NCBI RefSeq assembly: GCF_905475395.1
Contig: NC_058342.1
Span: 31,330,140 to 31,394,139 of the forward strand
DNA length: 64,000 nt
DNA from: Chrysoperla carnea
Taxonomy: Eukaryota; Arthropoda; Insecta; Neuroptera; Chrysopidae
Direction of reading: 5' to 3'
Numbering within the stretch: the stretch's first letter is position 1; each line of letters starts with the position of its first letter. Shown piece by piece: positions 12,427 to 25,200 of this stretch. The notes beneath the pieces are model-generated. The model had not been told where the DNA came from. It did no database searches and saw only the letters and a list, made by a program, of their open reading frames with translations. A program made the translations under genes and the position numbers.

Positions 12427-12567
12427 TTGTCAATTTTACAGACTGTCATGTCTAAAACCTTCTTAAAATATGAAAATTTTCTTAATCGGAAGCTTCTCGT
12501 TCAGGGGCTCTTAAAACTTTTAGAATGTGGGCAACGGGTATCTCATTCTTTCAAATTTTTTTATTTA

Positions 12568-12686
12568 ACAGGTCCTACCGAACAAGGAAAGTATTTCGAC
12601 TAGAGTTTCGGCTCATCGCTCAGAGTGAGGGAAAATTTGTTAACATTTTAAACGTCGAAATACACTCCTTGTTTGGTGGGACCTGT
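12568..12686. mobile_element. Small foldback element
   Basis: ACAGGTCCTACCGAACAAGG at the left end pairs with CCTTGTTTGGTGGGACCTGT at the right, and AAGTATTTCGAC with GTCGAAATAC inside. It is followed directly by CCCACTTAGCGCCTACACTA, which is one half of the palindrome at 21308-21361. Confidence 0.65.
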
Positions 12687-13326
12687 AAATGCATACGAAA
12701 CCCACTTAGCGCCTACACTATTATACAATTATAAACTTACAGCGCAATTACAAATTTTGCGAGATCCCTATAAGGGAAGTCCGCGGCTATGAAAATACAT
12801 TTCCAATAGTTCTGAAATTACTGTTAAAAACTACGCCTACGCCCTAAATCTATTCTTTATAAAGCTGTTCTATTTTCGATATTATTTTTTAATATGCCGC
12901 CATTTTGATGTTTTGTACTACAATGTCCTGTTTGGCTGAATGTAAAGTAACCTGATAGTCTTAATTAAAACTACTCAAGACGGGGTTGTAACTCCCAGTT
13001 ATCTGACAAATGATAAATATAAGTATTGTTATCTGGTGGGCGGAATTGAAACTATTTAAAACGATTTAGCTTAATATTTTAATTAGAACGAATTATTATC
13101 GCCAGTTGGAGGGGGTTGCAACTCCCGGTTATCAATTTTGACATGTTGGTCTAGTAAAAAAACACCAAAATGCCGATATATTTAAACATAATATAGAAAA
13201 TGGAACACTCTATAGTTTATATAGACGATTAATCAAAATATTGGAGATTTTAATTTTTGTTTTCTTTTTGCTTTGATGCTTTATTTGTTTTGCAAGCATG
13301 GCCATATTTTTTTTTTTTGGTTTCTT

Positions 13327-13998
13327 GTAGGCTTAAAAATTTGATAAATTCAACAATTGTGCTACATTTCAAAATTTGTACAGCCTATGTTTTTAAGAAT
13401 CCGTCAAATTGAATCAGATTGTTCGAAAATTTTGTATTGACATCAGTTCAAAAAAGGTTCACATTCAAAATTAAAATTTTGAGATGATTTTTTACATATT
13501 TTGAATGTAAGGTGTCCCAAATTTTTCGTTGATTAATTTTAGGTCATTTGAATACAGTCTTATTAACTTCAAGTCATTATTTTCTGAATAGGTTCCGAAA
13601 ATTTATCAAAATACAAAAAAAAAAATCCTTGTATATTTTTTAATTTAGGCGGGCAATTTTCTTTATCCTTAATAAACGATTATAATGTCGATAAAAATAT
13701 TTTGTCAATAAAGTTCAATAAACTCATGTTCGTAAATGTTCGTCTCTTCATGTATTATTTCGACTATTTAAACGAACATACACGAAATGTTACGATTACT
13801 TTATCCGTAATAATTCGTGGGTTAGGACGATTATAAGCGAAAATAAACGATTATAATGTCGACAAAAATATTTAATAGAGTTCAATGAACTAATGTTCGT
13901 AAATGTTCGTCTATTCGTGTATTATTCCGATTACTCCGAGTTCGTGTATTAAACGAATATACACGAAAGTTTACGATTACAATTGACAGTTCCATTCC
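13327..13998 (+). repeat. Long direct repeat with internal tandem units, copy 1
   Basis: Begins GTAGGCTTAAAAATTTGATA and contains two units of about 190 bp carrying CGATTATAATGTCGA, GTTCGTAAATGTTCGTCT and CGAACATACACGAAA, ending with TTGACAGTTCCATTC. The same order is found at 15041-15723, on the other side of BBS5 exon 5. Confidence 0.75.
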
Positions 13999-14550
13999 AC
14001 TATAGACGTCGCAACAGGTGAAACTTGAGTTTTTAGTTATCTCATTTTACAACGCGATCAAAATTTGTTATGACTAACTTTCCTAAATTTTTTGAGAGTG
14101 TGATCCTTGTTGACTGATATGGAAATTCTATAAAGCGAATTAATATATTTTATTGATTGATGAGGTATTGATTGATTATTCGTCTATTTATTTTTTATTT
14201 CAAAAAAAGTGTTCAAAAACAAATTCTTTATAAAAATTTCAAATTAACGATTTTTTTTTCAGAAATTTTTTAAGTTTTTGTATTCTCGCTGCATTCCATT
14301 GTTTACTTTCTCTTTTCTCTTATTCTTTTCTTTGTTTTTTAAATTACGAGAATAACTTTGTAAAATTTAAATAAAAGAAATTTAGTATTGAAAATTTTTT
14401 GTTTTTATTCTTTAAAATCCTTGGAAATTCCAACTTTATGAAATTTTTATATTCTCTTTATTTATGAGGGTAAGGGGGGAAACTTTTTTATTGGATAGGA
14501 AATGGGATGTACAATAAAAAAAACAATTTGTATTAATTTTTTGATAACTT

Positions 14551-17326
14551 TTAATTATTTTGTGGGATAACCTCCCATAATTTTTTCAAAGTAAAACCAT
14601 CTTTTAAATTTTCAACACTTAAGCCAAGTTGTGGATAATATTTTGGAAGATTTTGTCCATTTTTATTCGATTCCGTCATATATATTGTGAATGTATTCGA
14701 AATTTCATTACGTTCATCAGTTGCAAGCTCTTGTAAATCATCGATGGGTTTAGTTTCATTTTGAGATGGTGGCGTTTTTTTCGTCCAAATATAATGGACA
14801 CCATAAATTGGATTATTCAAATAGACTTGATATAATGTGTTAATTTCCTTGTGGATTGATTGTAATTTATCCACGGAATCCAATTTGAAGCCCAAAACAT
14901 ATCCGCCACTTGATTCGTGGCTTGTTAAAACTAATGTTAAACCAAATTTGGATTCTTGAATTTTTACCTAAAAAAAAACGCTCTTTAAAAGTTTCAAGCA
15001 TCTCAAACGATCAAATGATAAATCTGGATACTTCATTGTTGTAAGCTTAAAAATTTGATCAATTCAACAATTGTGCTTTATTTCAAAATTGGTACAGCCT
15101 ATGTTTCTAAGAATAAATCAAATTGAATCAAATTGTTTGAAAATTTTGCAATCACATCAGTTCAAAAAAGGTTTACAATCAAAATTAAAATTTTGAGGTG
15201 ATTTTTCAAACATTTTGAATTGAAAATGTCCCAAATTTTTCGTCGATCGATTTCAGGGTATTCGAATGCGCTCATTTATTAAAATAAAAAAAAAAAAATT
15301 GTATTTTTTTTTTTTTAGGCGGGCAATTTTCATCTTTATCCTTAATGATTCGTGAGTTATCGATTATAAGCGAAAATAAACGATTGTAATGTCGATAAAA
15401 ATATTTTCTGTCGATAGAGTTCACTAAACTCATATTCGTAAATGTTCGTCTCTTCGTGTATTATTCCGACTATTTAAACGAACATACACGAAATCTTACG
15501 ATTACTTTATCTGTAATAATTCGTGAGTTATGACGATTATAAGCGAAAATAAACGATTATAATGTCGATAAAAATATTTTCTGTCAATAGAGTTCAATAA
15601 ACTCATGTTCGTAAATGTTCGTCTCTTCGTGTATTATTCCGATTACTCCGAACTCGTGTATTAAACGAATATACACGAAAGTTTACGATTAAAGTTGACA
15701 GTTCGGAACTGTCAGTTCCATTCTTGTGTAGGTTTTTGTCATACGAAAATATATATAAATCGTCAACAGGGGGTTCGAAATAGGTTGACATTAATTTTTG
15801 AAAAAAAGAATTTGAAAATTTAGGAAAATGAGTTTTCTATCGTCCCTGAATTTCAAACAAGTTTGGACCTTACTTCAATCTCTAGCAATAAAATATGAAA
15901 CTTTAAAATTATAGAAAATTCAAGAAACTTACAGAAGTTATTTGTAAATATGGCAAAGAAATATTAAACGCTTCATTAATATCAGCAAACCATACAATTC
16001 GAATATTTGTTATAATTAGTGTTCCCAAATTTCCTTGATCGCTGCTCAAATTCCATACTCCTGCCGTATTCGAATAGATTTGTTCCGAAGGTAAAATTTT
16101 TAATTGTTTATTTTGTACAACAGATCCACGTAATTTTAATTCACGGTACAATTTGGATAGTACGTATGCCCTAAAAAATATTTTTGAATCCAAAAACGAA
16201 AAGTATCCAAAGTATGCTAAAAAAAGTTTCATACTTATGCACTCCCATAACAGATGTAAAATGTCGGTAATTTCCAGGAATCAAATTTGTAAAAATAAAT
16301 TCAAACTTTGAATTTTTGTAAGATGTCAAGATGTGTAAAGCTTCAGTTTTTCCTTTTAAATGCTGTAACAGTTCGGGAAAAAAGTTTTTTGACGTAATTG
16401 GGAAGACAATTTGGCTCCAAAAATTTCAGAAATTGGGTTAATTTAAGGATTTACGAGCGCCAGGGAAAATTTTGGATAAAAGATGCTGTAACAGTTTAGG
16501 AAAAAAGATTTTTGACGTAATTGGGAAGGCAATTTGGCTCCAAAAAATTCAGAAATTGCGTTAGTTTAAGGATATACGAGCCCCAGGGAAATTTTGGATA
16601 AAAGATACTGTAACAGTTTGGGAAAAAAGTTTTTTGACTTAATTGGAAAGACAATTTGACTCCAAAAATTTCAGAAATTGCGTTAATTTATGCATTTACG
16701 AGCGCCAGGGGAATTTTGGATAAAAGGCTTGATTTTTTTAATTTGATATTGGACTAAGTCCAAATCAATTCTGAAAATTTTAGGGGAGGGGGGAAGTTAG
16801 AACAAAATTCATCATCAAAATTGAAAATAAGGTACAAATAATTTCAACCCTAAGTCTAAAATTGCCTTGACGCTCGTACTACGTCTTAACGATTGGACAA
16901 GTTAACTGAGTTATCCTCTGTCAGGTTGAATATTTCGTATTCCTACTGTATTCCATAAAATCGTACTTACCGAATTGACAAGAGTAGTACTCGTACTCAC
17001 CACACAGTTGAAGCCAATTGCTATCAAAATCAAAACGTCGAAAATGTATTACAAAATTTTTTATAACGAGCCAGATTTAGGGACTTTGTTTTAAATGACT
17101 CCTAAATCCAGCTCTGGATGAAATACGTACATAAGCTAACACCCGTTGCAGATAATAAATACCATAAAATTCGTAGGTTCGTGATAAACATATTACCAAT
17201 ATCACCTCCATTACCTTTTGTATCCTCAATTGAATCTAATCGATCAATGATTTTTTCGCCGGGTCGTAATTTCATGTACGAATATGGTACATCGAAACGT
17301 ACTTCGTTATCCACAAACAAAACCAT
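14551..17326 (-). CDS. BBS5: Bardet-Biedl syndrome 5 protein
   Basis: Five exons (17326-17131, 17020-16971, 16362-16235, 16170-15933, 14967-14551) join in frame to 342 residues, the length of human BBS5 (341). The order of conserved motifs is diagnostic: [27 protein letters not shown] (about 50-56), [50 protein letters not shown] (about 163-174), [13 protein letters not shown] and [15 protein letters not shown] at the C terminus. The two pleckstrin-like domains of BBS5 bind phosphoinositides. In the BBSome the protein helps carry membrane cargo into and out of cilia. Exon 2 is only 50 nt and contains an internal GTGAGT. Exon 3's acceptor sits at the edge of a tandem array, and exon 5 lies between long direct repeats. 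All exons are intact. Confidence 0.95.
15041..15723 (+). repeat. Long direct repeat with internal tandem units, copy 2
   Basis: Second copy of 13327-13998, in BBS5 intron 4. It has GTAAGCTTAAAAATTTGATC at the start, two CGATTATAATGTCGATAAAA-type units and CAGTTCCATTCTT at the end. Confidence 0.75.
16361..16735. repeat. Tandem array of about 122 bp in BBS5 intron 2, containing acceptor copies
   Basis: CTGTAACAG, the complement of the exon 3 acceptor CTGTTACAG, occurs at 16363, 16486 and 16608, so the period is 122-123 bp. Each unit also holds GGAAAAAAG, GGCTCCAAAAA, TCAGAAATT and TACGAGC(G/C)CCAGGG. The last block matches the end of the MITE at 16685-16889. Confidence 0.8.
16685..16889. mobile_element. 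MITE-like element with TTAAGG...GTACGAGCGCCA ends, BBS5 intron copy
   Basis: The left end has TTACGAGCGCCAGGG and the right end TGACGCTCGTACTACGTCTTAA. Internal TTGATATTGGACTAAGTCCAAA and AATTTTAGGGG match the copy at 21537-22046 in the opposite sense. The left end has been amplified into the tandem array at 16361-16735. Confidence 0.6.
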
Positions 17327-17448
17327 TTTGTATTCTCAATTGTTTTTTTGTAAGTCGAATAAAATTCGATGATTGTTAAAATAACTTCAATGTGGTTGCC
17401 ATAGTGATATATTTTGATAACAAATTCAAAACAAACTAGAGTCATTTT

Positions 17449-17760
17449 TATACCCTATATATATGCAATTTCAAGGTATACTAAGTTTAGTCCCAAGTTT
17501 GTAACGCTTAGATATATTGATGCTAGAAACAAAATTTTGATGTGTTCGTAAAATTAATCTAATAACCACACAATAACTCAAAAATGAAAAGAGATATCAA
17601 GCTGAAATTTGTTTTTATCGTGCTCTGACATAAAAAGTGAGGTTAAGTTCAAAAGTCCATTTAGTCTTGGATCCGTAGGACCCATCTTGTAAACTATAAG
17701 AGATAGAACAAAAGTTTCAGTGTAAAAAATGTTTCTTATAAAAAATTAAACTTTTGTTTG
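17449..17760 (-). repeat. Dispersed repeat (TTGGGACTAAACTTAGTATA family), minus copy
   Basis: Carries AAGGTATACTAAGTTTAGTC, CCCAAGTTTGTAACGCTTA, AGAGATATCAAGCTGAAATT and CTTGTAAACTATAAGAGATA, the complement of the blocks at 2405 and 29620. It lies just upstream of the BBS5 start. Confidence 0.7.
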
Positions 17761-19261
17761 GAACATTTTTTTCGTAAATAACTTTGTTTTCCCTTGAGGC
17801 TCGAAATAAAGGCAAAAATTTAGTTTCCTAGGCAGTTATCAACTCTGCCAAATGGTTAATCTGGTCCTGAGGATGATTGTCCTGGAGCAATCTTTGAATT
17901 GTACAACTATCCCAGCCCAGTAATCAGACTTAATAAAAATTTTCTGTAGTTTTACTTCTGCAATTCTTATAAACGGGATGAAGGGGGGGGAGTATGAAGA
18001 AGGTAAATAAAAAATGATTTTCGTACCAAAATTGCACATTTTTATTTTTGAAATTTATGGTAACAACGATTTTTTTTTTCTATAAAGAATTCACAGACAA
18101 AATTCATGAATTAAAATCAACGCTTATTAATTCTATTTGTAAACAACAATATATGTTATAGAGGGTTTCACTGTACGCAAATAAAAAAATGGTTTCAAGA
18201 GATCTTCAAACATGCGGTTAAAATGAAACCTTCCATTGAACACAAAATATAATATAGATTTCATTTGTTTATTTTTTACCGAACACAATTCAAAAACTAT
18301 TGCAGTTATGAAACTTCGGTTTTGGAAAGTTACCGCTTGGAGATTTTCGAGGAAAAACACTCGAATAAAATGGAGAGTTTAATAACTGCTTATAATTTTT
18401 AAATCGTGTTTTTTTGTCTTGCAATAACAAGGCATTCAATTGTTTTTCTTTTGGAAAAAGATGAGGGGTTATAAGACGAGTTTATGTTTCAAAAATATGC
18501 AACATCTTATTTTGCTAGATTGAGAATTTTCCAATTCAACGGTTCGACTCAGTTTTGATAGTTTATCTGCCTAAAGGCGCTTAAAACCGATTAAAAAAAT
18601 ATCAGAAGTAGAATGGAATTATGAAATGGAAACTAAAAGGAAAACTGTCGATCTTAGCAGAGAAATCGAACGCCCTTAAATGGATTGATCAAAAAAGTCA
18701 TCACTAGGCATTTAAATAAATTTTTTATAAATTTGCAAATACAGTTGCACTTTTTAATATGAGTAACATATTTTTGAGTCAAAACTAATTTTTTTTATAA
18801 TCGATTATCTTTTTCTATTTAAATAAGAAAATAAGTTACCCTTGAAATAATTCAAGCAATTTAATAAAAAATAAAAACATTAAAAATTAAAAACATAAAA
18901 GCTTCGATCATTAATCTATTTAAAAAAAAACAAATTTCTAATTAAAAACGGTCATTATTCATAAATTTTAAAAATCTACAATTATTTTAAAAAACAGTCA
19001 CCTCTAAGTATATTATGCGTTCGTTATTTTTAAAAATTAAAAAGGGGTGAATGAGGGAGAGGGGGTAACTTACATCTAATTTATTACGAAAATATATCCA
19101 GGTTTTGTAAACATAAAAATTTAATAAAAGCTTTAAAAAAGTTGTTTTTGTAATTTTATTTCCTAAATTGAAAATGATTGACTTTTCGTTTTTTTGAATT
19201 ATTTATTTAATTAGTAATTTTCTATTGTTAGAAATCAAATGTCTAACGGTTTTGGTATTTT
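17761..19261. other. Intergenic DNA, nothing recognised
   Basis: AT-rich sequence with short chance frames only (17839-18039 and 18133-18360 on the minus strand). No domains, repeats or RNA genes were recognised. Confidence 0.5.
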
Positions 19262-19722
19262 CTGATCTACTAGCTTGATACCCGCCCGCTTCACTGGGCT
19301 TAAAAGTAAAAACCACCGCTTTATGCCTCCATCTCTTTATCTCACTTATCTCCCTTCTTTAACACTCGAAGGGATTGTTTTACACATCTAAAATATATGC
19401 ACAGTTTTAAATTTTTTTTAAGTGTAAAATAGCCATGATTCATTGAGTACAACAGACGAGATGGCCATGAATTGTTTTACATTTACGATTTTAATTTTCA
19501 CAGGAATCTTTAATTTATGATTCAAAATGATGATCATAGATGGAGCAGTAAAATGTCAGATTAAATTTAGTTAAAAATCTTTATAAATTATATCTAATGT
19601 GTTATTCTAATGTATAAGCTATATTGTTAAGCAATTTCATTCAAATCCATTCGGTAGTTTTTGCGTGAAAGCGTAACAAACAAACAAATATCCTTACTTT
19701 CACATTTATAATATATATAGAG
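19262..19722 (+). mobile_element. Retroposon 3' region (LINE/SINE tail)
   Basis: Contains ATACCCGCCCGCTTCACTGG near its start. Further on it has ATTCGGTAGTTTTTGCGTGA, AGCGTAACAAACAAACAAAT and TTTATAATATATATAG. The order 'GGTAGTTTTTGCGTGAAAGCG, AACAAACAAAC, TTTATAATAT' is a well-known 3' tail of insect RTE-like LINEs and the SINEs that copy them. That assignment is from memory of the motif. No reverse transcriptase is present. Confidence 0.6.
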
Positions 19723-19946
19723 ATCAATTTTTTTCCGTGCGCTGGTCATACCAAATCCATTAGACATTTCTGTATAGATACAATTAGTAAATATTATTGT
19801 CAACTATTTAAATGATGCGCGCGCAGATTATATTACAATTATTTTTTTCTTTTAAAGTTAAAATAAAATAAAAATTATAAATGAAAATTGTAAACATTCC
19901 AAAAAAATAATTTTATATAATGTATATATATATTTTTTTTTATATA

Positions 19947-20281
19947 CAGTCAATCGAAATATGGAATCGGTTGTAGCGACATCGTTTATAACGACGAGTA
20001 GATATAAATTTGAAAATCTCGTTTATAACAAGAACATTCAGATAAAACGGCATTATCGGCAGGACCCGATCTAGCTATTTAGTAGCTCTCGACAAAACAC
20101 CTTGTATATGGCATTCATACCATATACAGGATGCTCTATTTTAACTTGACATATGCTTGAAACTCGATAAATAAATTTAGTCGAGGAAAATGCTAAGTAT
20201 TGAATTCGATCTAAGTTTTCAGGTTCAATTAAAACCGTCTGTACGCGTTGTCAATGTCGTTATAACCGATTATTTTGACTG
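19947..20281. mobile_element. pogo/Tigger-like MITE with TA duplication
   Basis: Begins TA-CAGTCAATCGAAATATGG and ends CCGATTATTTTGACTG-TA. The GGTTGTAGCGACATCG and CGTTATAACCG blocks near the two ends are also roughly complementary. The CAGT...ACTG termini and TA flanks fit Tc1/mariner-pogo elements. It is non-autonomous. Confidence 0.7.
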
Positions 20282-21307
20282 TAATTGATAAAGCTCTCTA
20301 TATACTTAAGTAGAAGGATTAAGCAAGGGAGGAAATTGGATATGGGTGGCGAAGGGATTTCCTAGGCATGTATATACAAATTTAATAAATTGTCGATTCG
20401 ATTTATTACTGTTCGAAATTAATAGTAATTTTTTTTAGGATCGTTTTATTTCGAACTCCATACAGTTAATAAATCGAAATATAGAGGGAAAAAAAACATA
20501 TTCTAATGACAGTTCCTGTTTAGGACAATTTTCATTGATTCGGGAAATGAAAAATTATCAGTAGAATTGTTTAATTTCCCCTTTTGATCCAAATTAAAAA
20601 AATATCTTCGAATTTTCTAAACACGAAAGTAAATTGTCACATATTTACGTTGACAAAAAAAAAATGAAGAAGAAAGCTTACAACTACATAAAAGCGCGAT
20701 TCGAGAGATCTAAAATTGTATTTTTCTAATTTGGATCGATTTTTTTTCTGAAGAATTTTGTGATTTAATTTTTGGATTGATCGATACTTTTAACTCGACC
20801 ATTTTGAGGCAAGATTTATAGCTTTTATTTTTTTTAAATAAATGGCAAATATTTTGTGAATGGATTGAGCAAAATATTTTTTTGAACTCTATTTAAGGAA
20901 CTCGATTTAATGTAAAGACAAAAACAAAAAATTTTGTGGCAATTGGTTTTATACGTAATTTTGCTCATAAATTCTGTATACAAAGTCTCAAAAGTTAATT
21001 TATTTTAAAGTAGGTCACAAATTTTGGAATTTTTGTTCTCATAAACCTTTTCAAAACTCTTGCATATTAATTTTTGCAGTCGCAATACCGTAAATCACTT
21101 TTGAGATATCTTGTACTTTCTGGAGTACCTTGTACGATTTAAGAAAAACAAAAAACAAAAATTTTTAATTAAAATAACAATCTTACCTAATTAGACGGCA
21201 TCGTTTTACGATAGATTTTTTTTTCTAAAAATTTTATTTAAATTGTATAATAAATAAAAAAAACGGTCTTTGTGCCGAGTGGTTGTTAAAAATGTTTTAC
21301 ACATATT

Positions 21308-21361
21308 AGTGTAGGCGCTAAGTGGGCTTCGTGCACACGAAGTCTACTCAGCGCCTACACT
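21308..21361. repeat. Near-perfect palindrome
   Basis: AGTGTAGGCGCTAAGTGGGC and GTCTACTCAGCGCCTACACT form 25-bp arms around CTTCGTGCACACGAAG. Half of it (CCCACTTAGCGCCTACACTA) also occurs alone at about 12700. Confidence 0.75.
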
Positions 21362-21536
21362 ACATACAAATCGAAACAAATGATAAATATTAGGACCGTA
21401 AATATTTATATGTTAAGGACGTAATTGGACGTAATTATTTGATGAAACATAATTAAAAATTAATATTAGTCAAAAAAATTATTAGACCGTAAAATTAGCT
21501 CTCAGTATCATTTCAAAATACAGAATCATGTACTGC

Positions 21537-22046
21537 TTAAGGTAGTACGAGCGCCAAAGCAAGTTTAGACCTGTGGTTGAAATTATTTTTATCTTATATT
21601 CAACTTTGATGATGAATTTTGTCATAACTTCATGAATGTACACGAAAAATAAGAATACAATTTTTGCGATGTCTTAGTTTTCGAAATATCGAAAGCTAAA
21701 TCATGAAACAAAATTTTCAATTTTCGATATTTTGAAAATTACTACAGATATCGAAAAATTTTATTATTACTTTTCGTCAATTTCGTTTTTTTAATTTATG
21801 TCCCCACTACCGTGCTCATACATCTTTAATTAGTCGGACACAACGGGTTTTTTTGTTTTCAATAAATTTTTAAAATTTTTAAAATCCATGAAAACAAATC
21901 ATGCATCTACCGTTTTCCCATAAAACCAATGTTAAATAATCAGGCAACCCCCCCTAAAATTTTTAGAATTGATTTAGACTTAGTCCAACTACAAAAAATA
22001 TCAAGTCTTTTATCCAAAAATTGCCCTGACGCTCTTACATCCTTAA
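21537..22046. mobile_element. MITE-like element with TTAAGG...GTACGAGCGCCA ends, copy near FHIP
   Basis: Left end TTAAGGTAGTACGAGCGCCA; right end CTGACGCTCTTACATCCTTAA. The interior includes TTCGAAATATCGAAAGCTAA and GACTTAGTCCAA. Related copies lie at 26307-26532 and 16685-16889. TTAA flanks both ends. Confidence 0.7.
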
Positions 22047-22220
22047 AATTGAACATATTAAAAAATGAATGTATATTATTAAAAATTAATGAGCGAATAT
22101 TTTGTGCGTAAATATGGTGGCTAAGGGAACATAATTAAAAGGGATATGTTAAATTATTTTACAAAATAAAAAATAATGAAAACAGACTTTTCCTTATTTA
22201 GTCGGCTAGAAAACAAACCA

Positions 22221-25200
22221 TTAATGTAAATAATTTTTGGAGAAAACATCCGTTAACTGAGCAATGGTTTGTTCTTGTGATATGGCCGCCAATTCTTTTA
22301 ACCATTCATCTAAAAGTATTGCACATAACGCAACATTATCAACAACACCACGTGATATTGATGTAGATGTAGCTCCACCTGTACCACCTGTGGAGGAGCC
22401 ACTTGCTATGTTTAATGAATGCGCCTCGTTGTTTAATGAATGTAAAGACGTTGAATCAGCTGACTGTTGAGAATTACTGTTGTGCGACGAATTTTGTTGC
22501 ATTGTTTGTTTTCCTAAAATCAATTGAATTATCTGAAAACGATGTCGGATTAACCCATATCGGGGACCCTAGGCAATGCAATTCTCCAGGGGCTAATAGA
22601 CGATTAAATTACCTTGGCACCCCCTTGTTTACAAACATTTTTTAAGCTAGAAAATTACTAAAAAATATTTTTAGATAATAAAAAGATGACTTACGGAAAA
22701 AGTTGGAACCAATACTAGTTCGTTTTAACATGGACGTGACAGAATTGGTTAAACTACTCGAACTACGTGATAAATTTGGCTCAAGTCTGGCGACTTGATT
22801 GTTCGTTGTTGGTATTGGTTCTTCGTTACGTACACCTTTCCATCGTAAATTTAATAATTTATTCTCTCGTTCGAATAACCATTGGCGTGCATTCGTTAAT
22901 ATTAAATCGGAATCCGCATTATTCGACATATATTCATCGATTTGATGTTTTAATAAACCGACAACCTACAATTAACAAAAAAAAAATCATTAATAAGTAA
23001 AATTTACAAAATTTATCCTTAATTGAATTTTGAAAAATTCAATTAAGGACAATTCTCATTTTTAAGATATTAAATATGGTAAGTTTAAACTGATTGGATA
23101 CTTACTTGGAAAATAGATCGAACATTTGGCTGTAAGACTAATTGATAATTCAAAAGATACGATTGAAGTAACGTTTGCGGATAAATTGCCAGCCGTGATA
23201 TGAGACCAGTTAAATGGAAATTTACATAAATATTATTTTTTAGCATATCACTTAATTTTTCCAATAAAATATTCAAAAATAAACCTAGAAAATAAATTTA
23301 AAAAATTTATATTAAAGCGCCATCATCATGAAATATTTAAAAACAGGGCGGCGATCGAACTACTGAAATTATCAAATACGATCGTCACCCTGTAATATAA
23401 AGCGAAAAATATCTAAACTTACCAACACTCGAACACATTTCAGTGGTTGAATCGTCTTTATCGATAGTTGTACTATGAATATCTAAGGGGGGATGACACG
23501 ATTGTTTCCATACCATTTTACTACTATTAATACCATTTTCTTCGCCCTTATACTTAAAACTTCCGTAATCGCTGCTGTCACCTAACGATTGTAAACTATT
23601 TGTAGCTGTTCGTTCTTCTAAAATTTTAAAAGTATACAAAATTTTTTTTATGAAAGGGGGGTTTCAATTATTTGGATTTTTTTTTTTACAGAAAACGTTT
23701 AATGTGAAAAATTGCTAAAATGGATTCGAAACGTTTTTCTTTATAATTTCACCCCGATTATAAATTGGTTAGCGACATACCTAAATCGTAAAGATCCTCC
23801 GAACAAAGTGTTCCATCCATTAAACTATCACCAGTATTCTGATGTTCTGTATTAAATTTTCGTTCCACACAATCGTACGTTGAACTCCAGGACACGCATG
23901 CTTGACGACACATCGTAATCTTTTGTCGTGCGTCACACAAATACGCATGATAATTGCCCAGCAACGTATCATTCACTTGTGTGCCATAATGATTCCAATT
24001 TGTTGGCAACGACATAGCACCACTGTTGTTCGTCACGACATCCGCGGACGTTGATGATCCGTTCGATAGAGAGGATCTTGTGGACGATATTGATTGAGCT
24101 GGTGGTATTTGGGAGTTGTTAATTCGACAACAATTTGGTACTAACGAAAATAATTTATCCATGTTGATCGTATACGTATCCGTATCGATAATTAATGGAC
24201 GTTGTGGTAACATTAAGTGTGAACATGGCTTTAGATGTTTAAATATTAATTCTAACATGATATCTTCACAGTTTAAATCGACTAACGTTTCAAATAATGC
24301 CAATGTTACTAAACTTAACTGAAAAATTTAAAAAAAGGTCATATTTCTTCCCTCATAACGTGCTTTTCATAAGGGAGTTTTAAAATACTTACACGAAAGG
24401 AATTCGCCGAATCAATACGACAAATTAATACTTCTAATAAATATACATCGTTGATTGTTTCTTTTAATAAAAATCGTATCATCGCTGGCAATAAACCGGG
24501 TTCTGATACCGATCTCATTATTAAATCTAGGTATGCCACAGCGGCTATTTGTTCCGTTACGTCAGACTGCAAAAAAAAAGAAGATTTTAATTCGTTAAAA
24601 AGGTAGCACAGGACTGGCGTACGTCCTTAAATGAGCTGGCGAAACAAATGAATGTAAACCTGGTACCGAGACAGAGATATTCCAGGAAATTGTGCGAGCT
24701 AGAAATGGCACAATGCTGTCGGGCACAAGCATCAATAGGCATCCGTGAGTTCCATTCACGAACTGATAGCTGCTTCTTAAAAACTGCAGGAGCTCTCACA
24801 GTGAGGAGGAGGAACAGACAATGTCAAATCAAATCATATTGGTCTTAAGAATTCCAACTCCCTATTGGCCTTCATTTTTTAGATTAAGGGTAGCGGTCGA
24901 ATTGTTTTTATAAAACTCCTTGATTTTTCCATTATAGCAAAAATTTCATTCCCTGATTTTTTCAGAATGTCAAAATTCCCCGACATTTTCAAGATTTCCA
25001 AGTCAATCGCCATGCTGAATTAGCTATGAAAAACTTCGCCTCGCTAACTCAAGAAAATGAAAATGTGCCAACAGGGTCGAATTTTATCGAAAAAGGTTCA
25101 AAAACTTTCGATCATTGAATAGATATCAAATAAAAATTACCTGTAAAAGTGCCGGTTTTAAAACAGGAAACAGAAAACCTTGATATAAAAAATCTAATAA

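Noticed and set aside
17102-17130. Read-through end of BBS5 exon 1
   Set aside because: The donor GTACGT at 17130 gives the correct phase to exon 2 (SIGFNCV), which restores BBS5 homology. The read-through does not.
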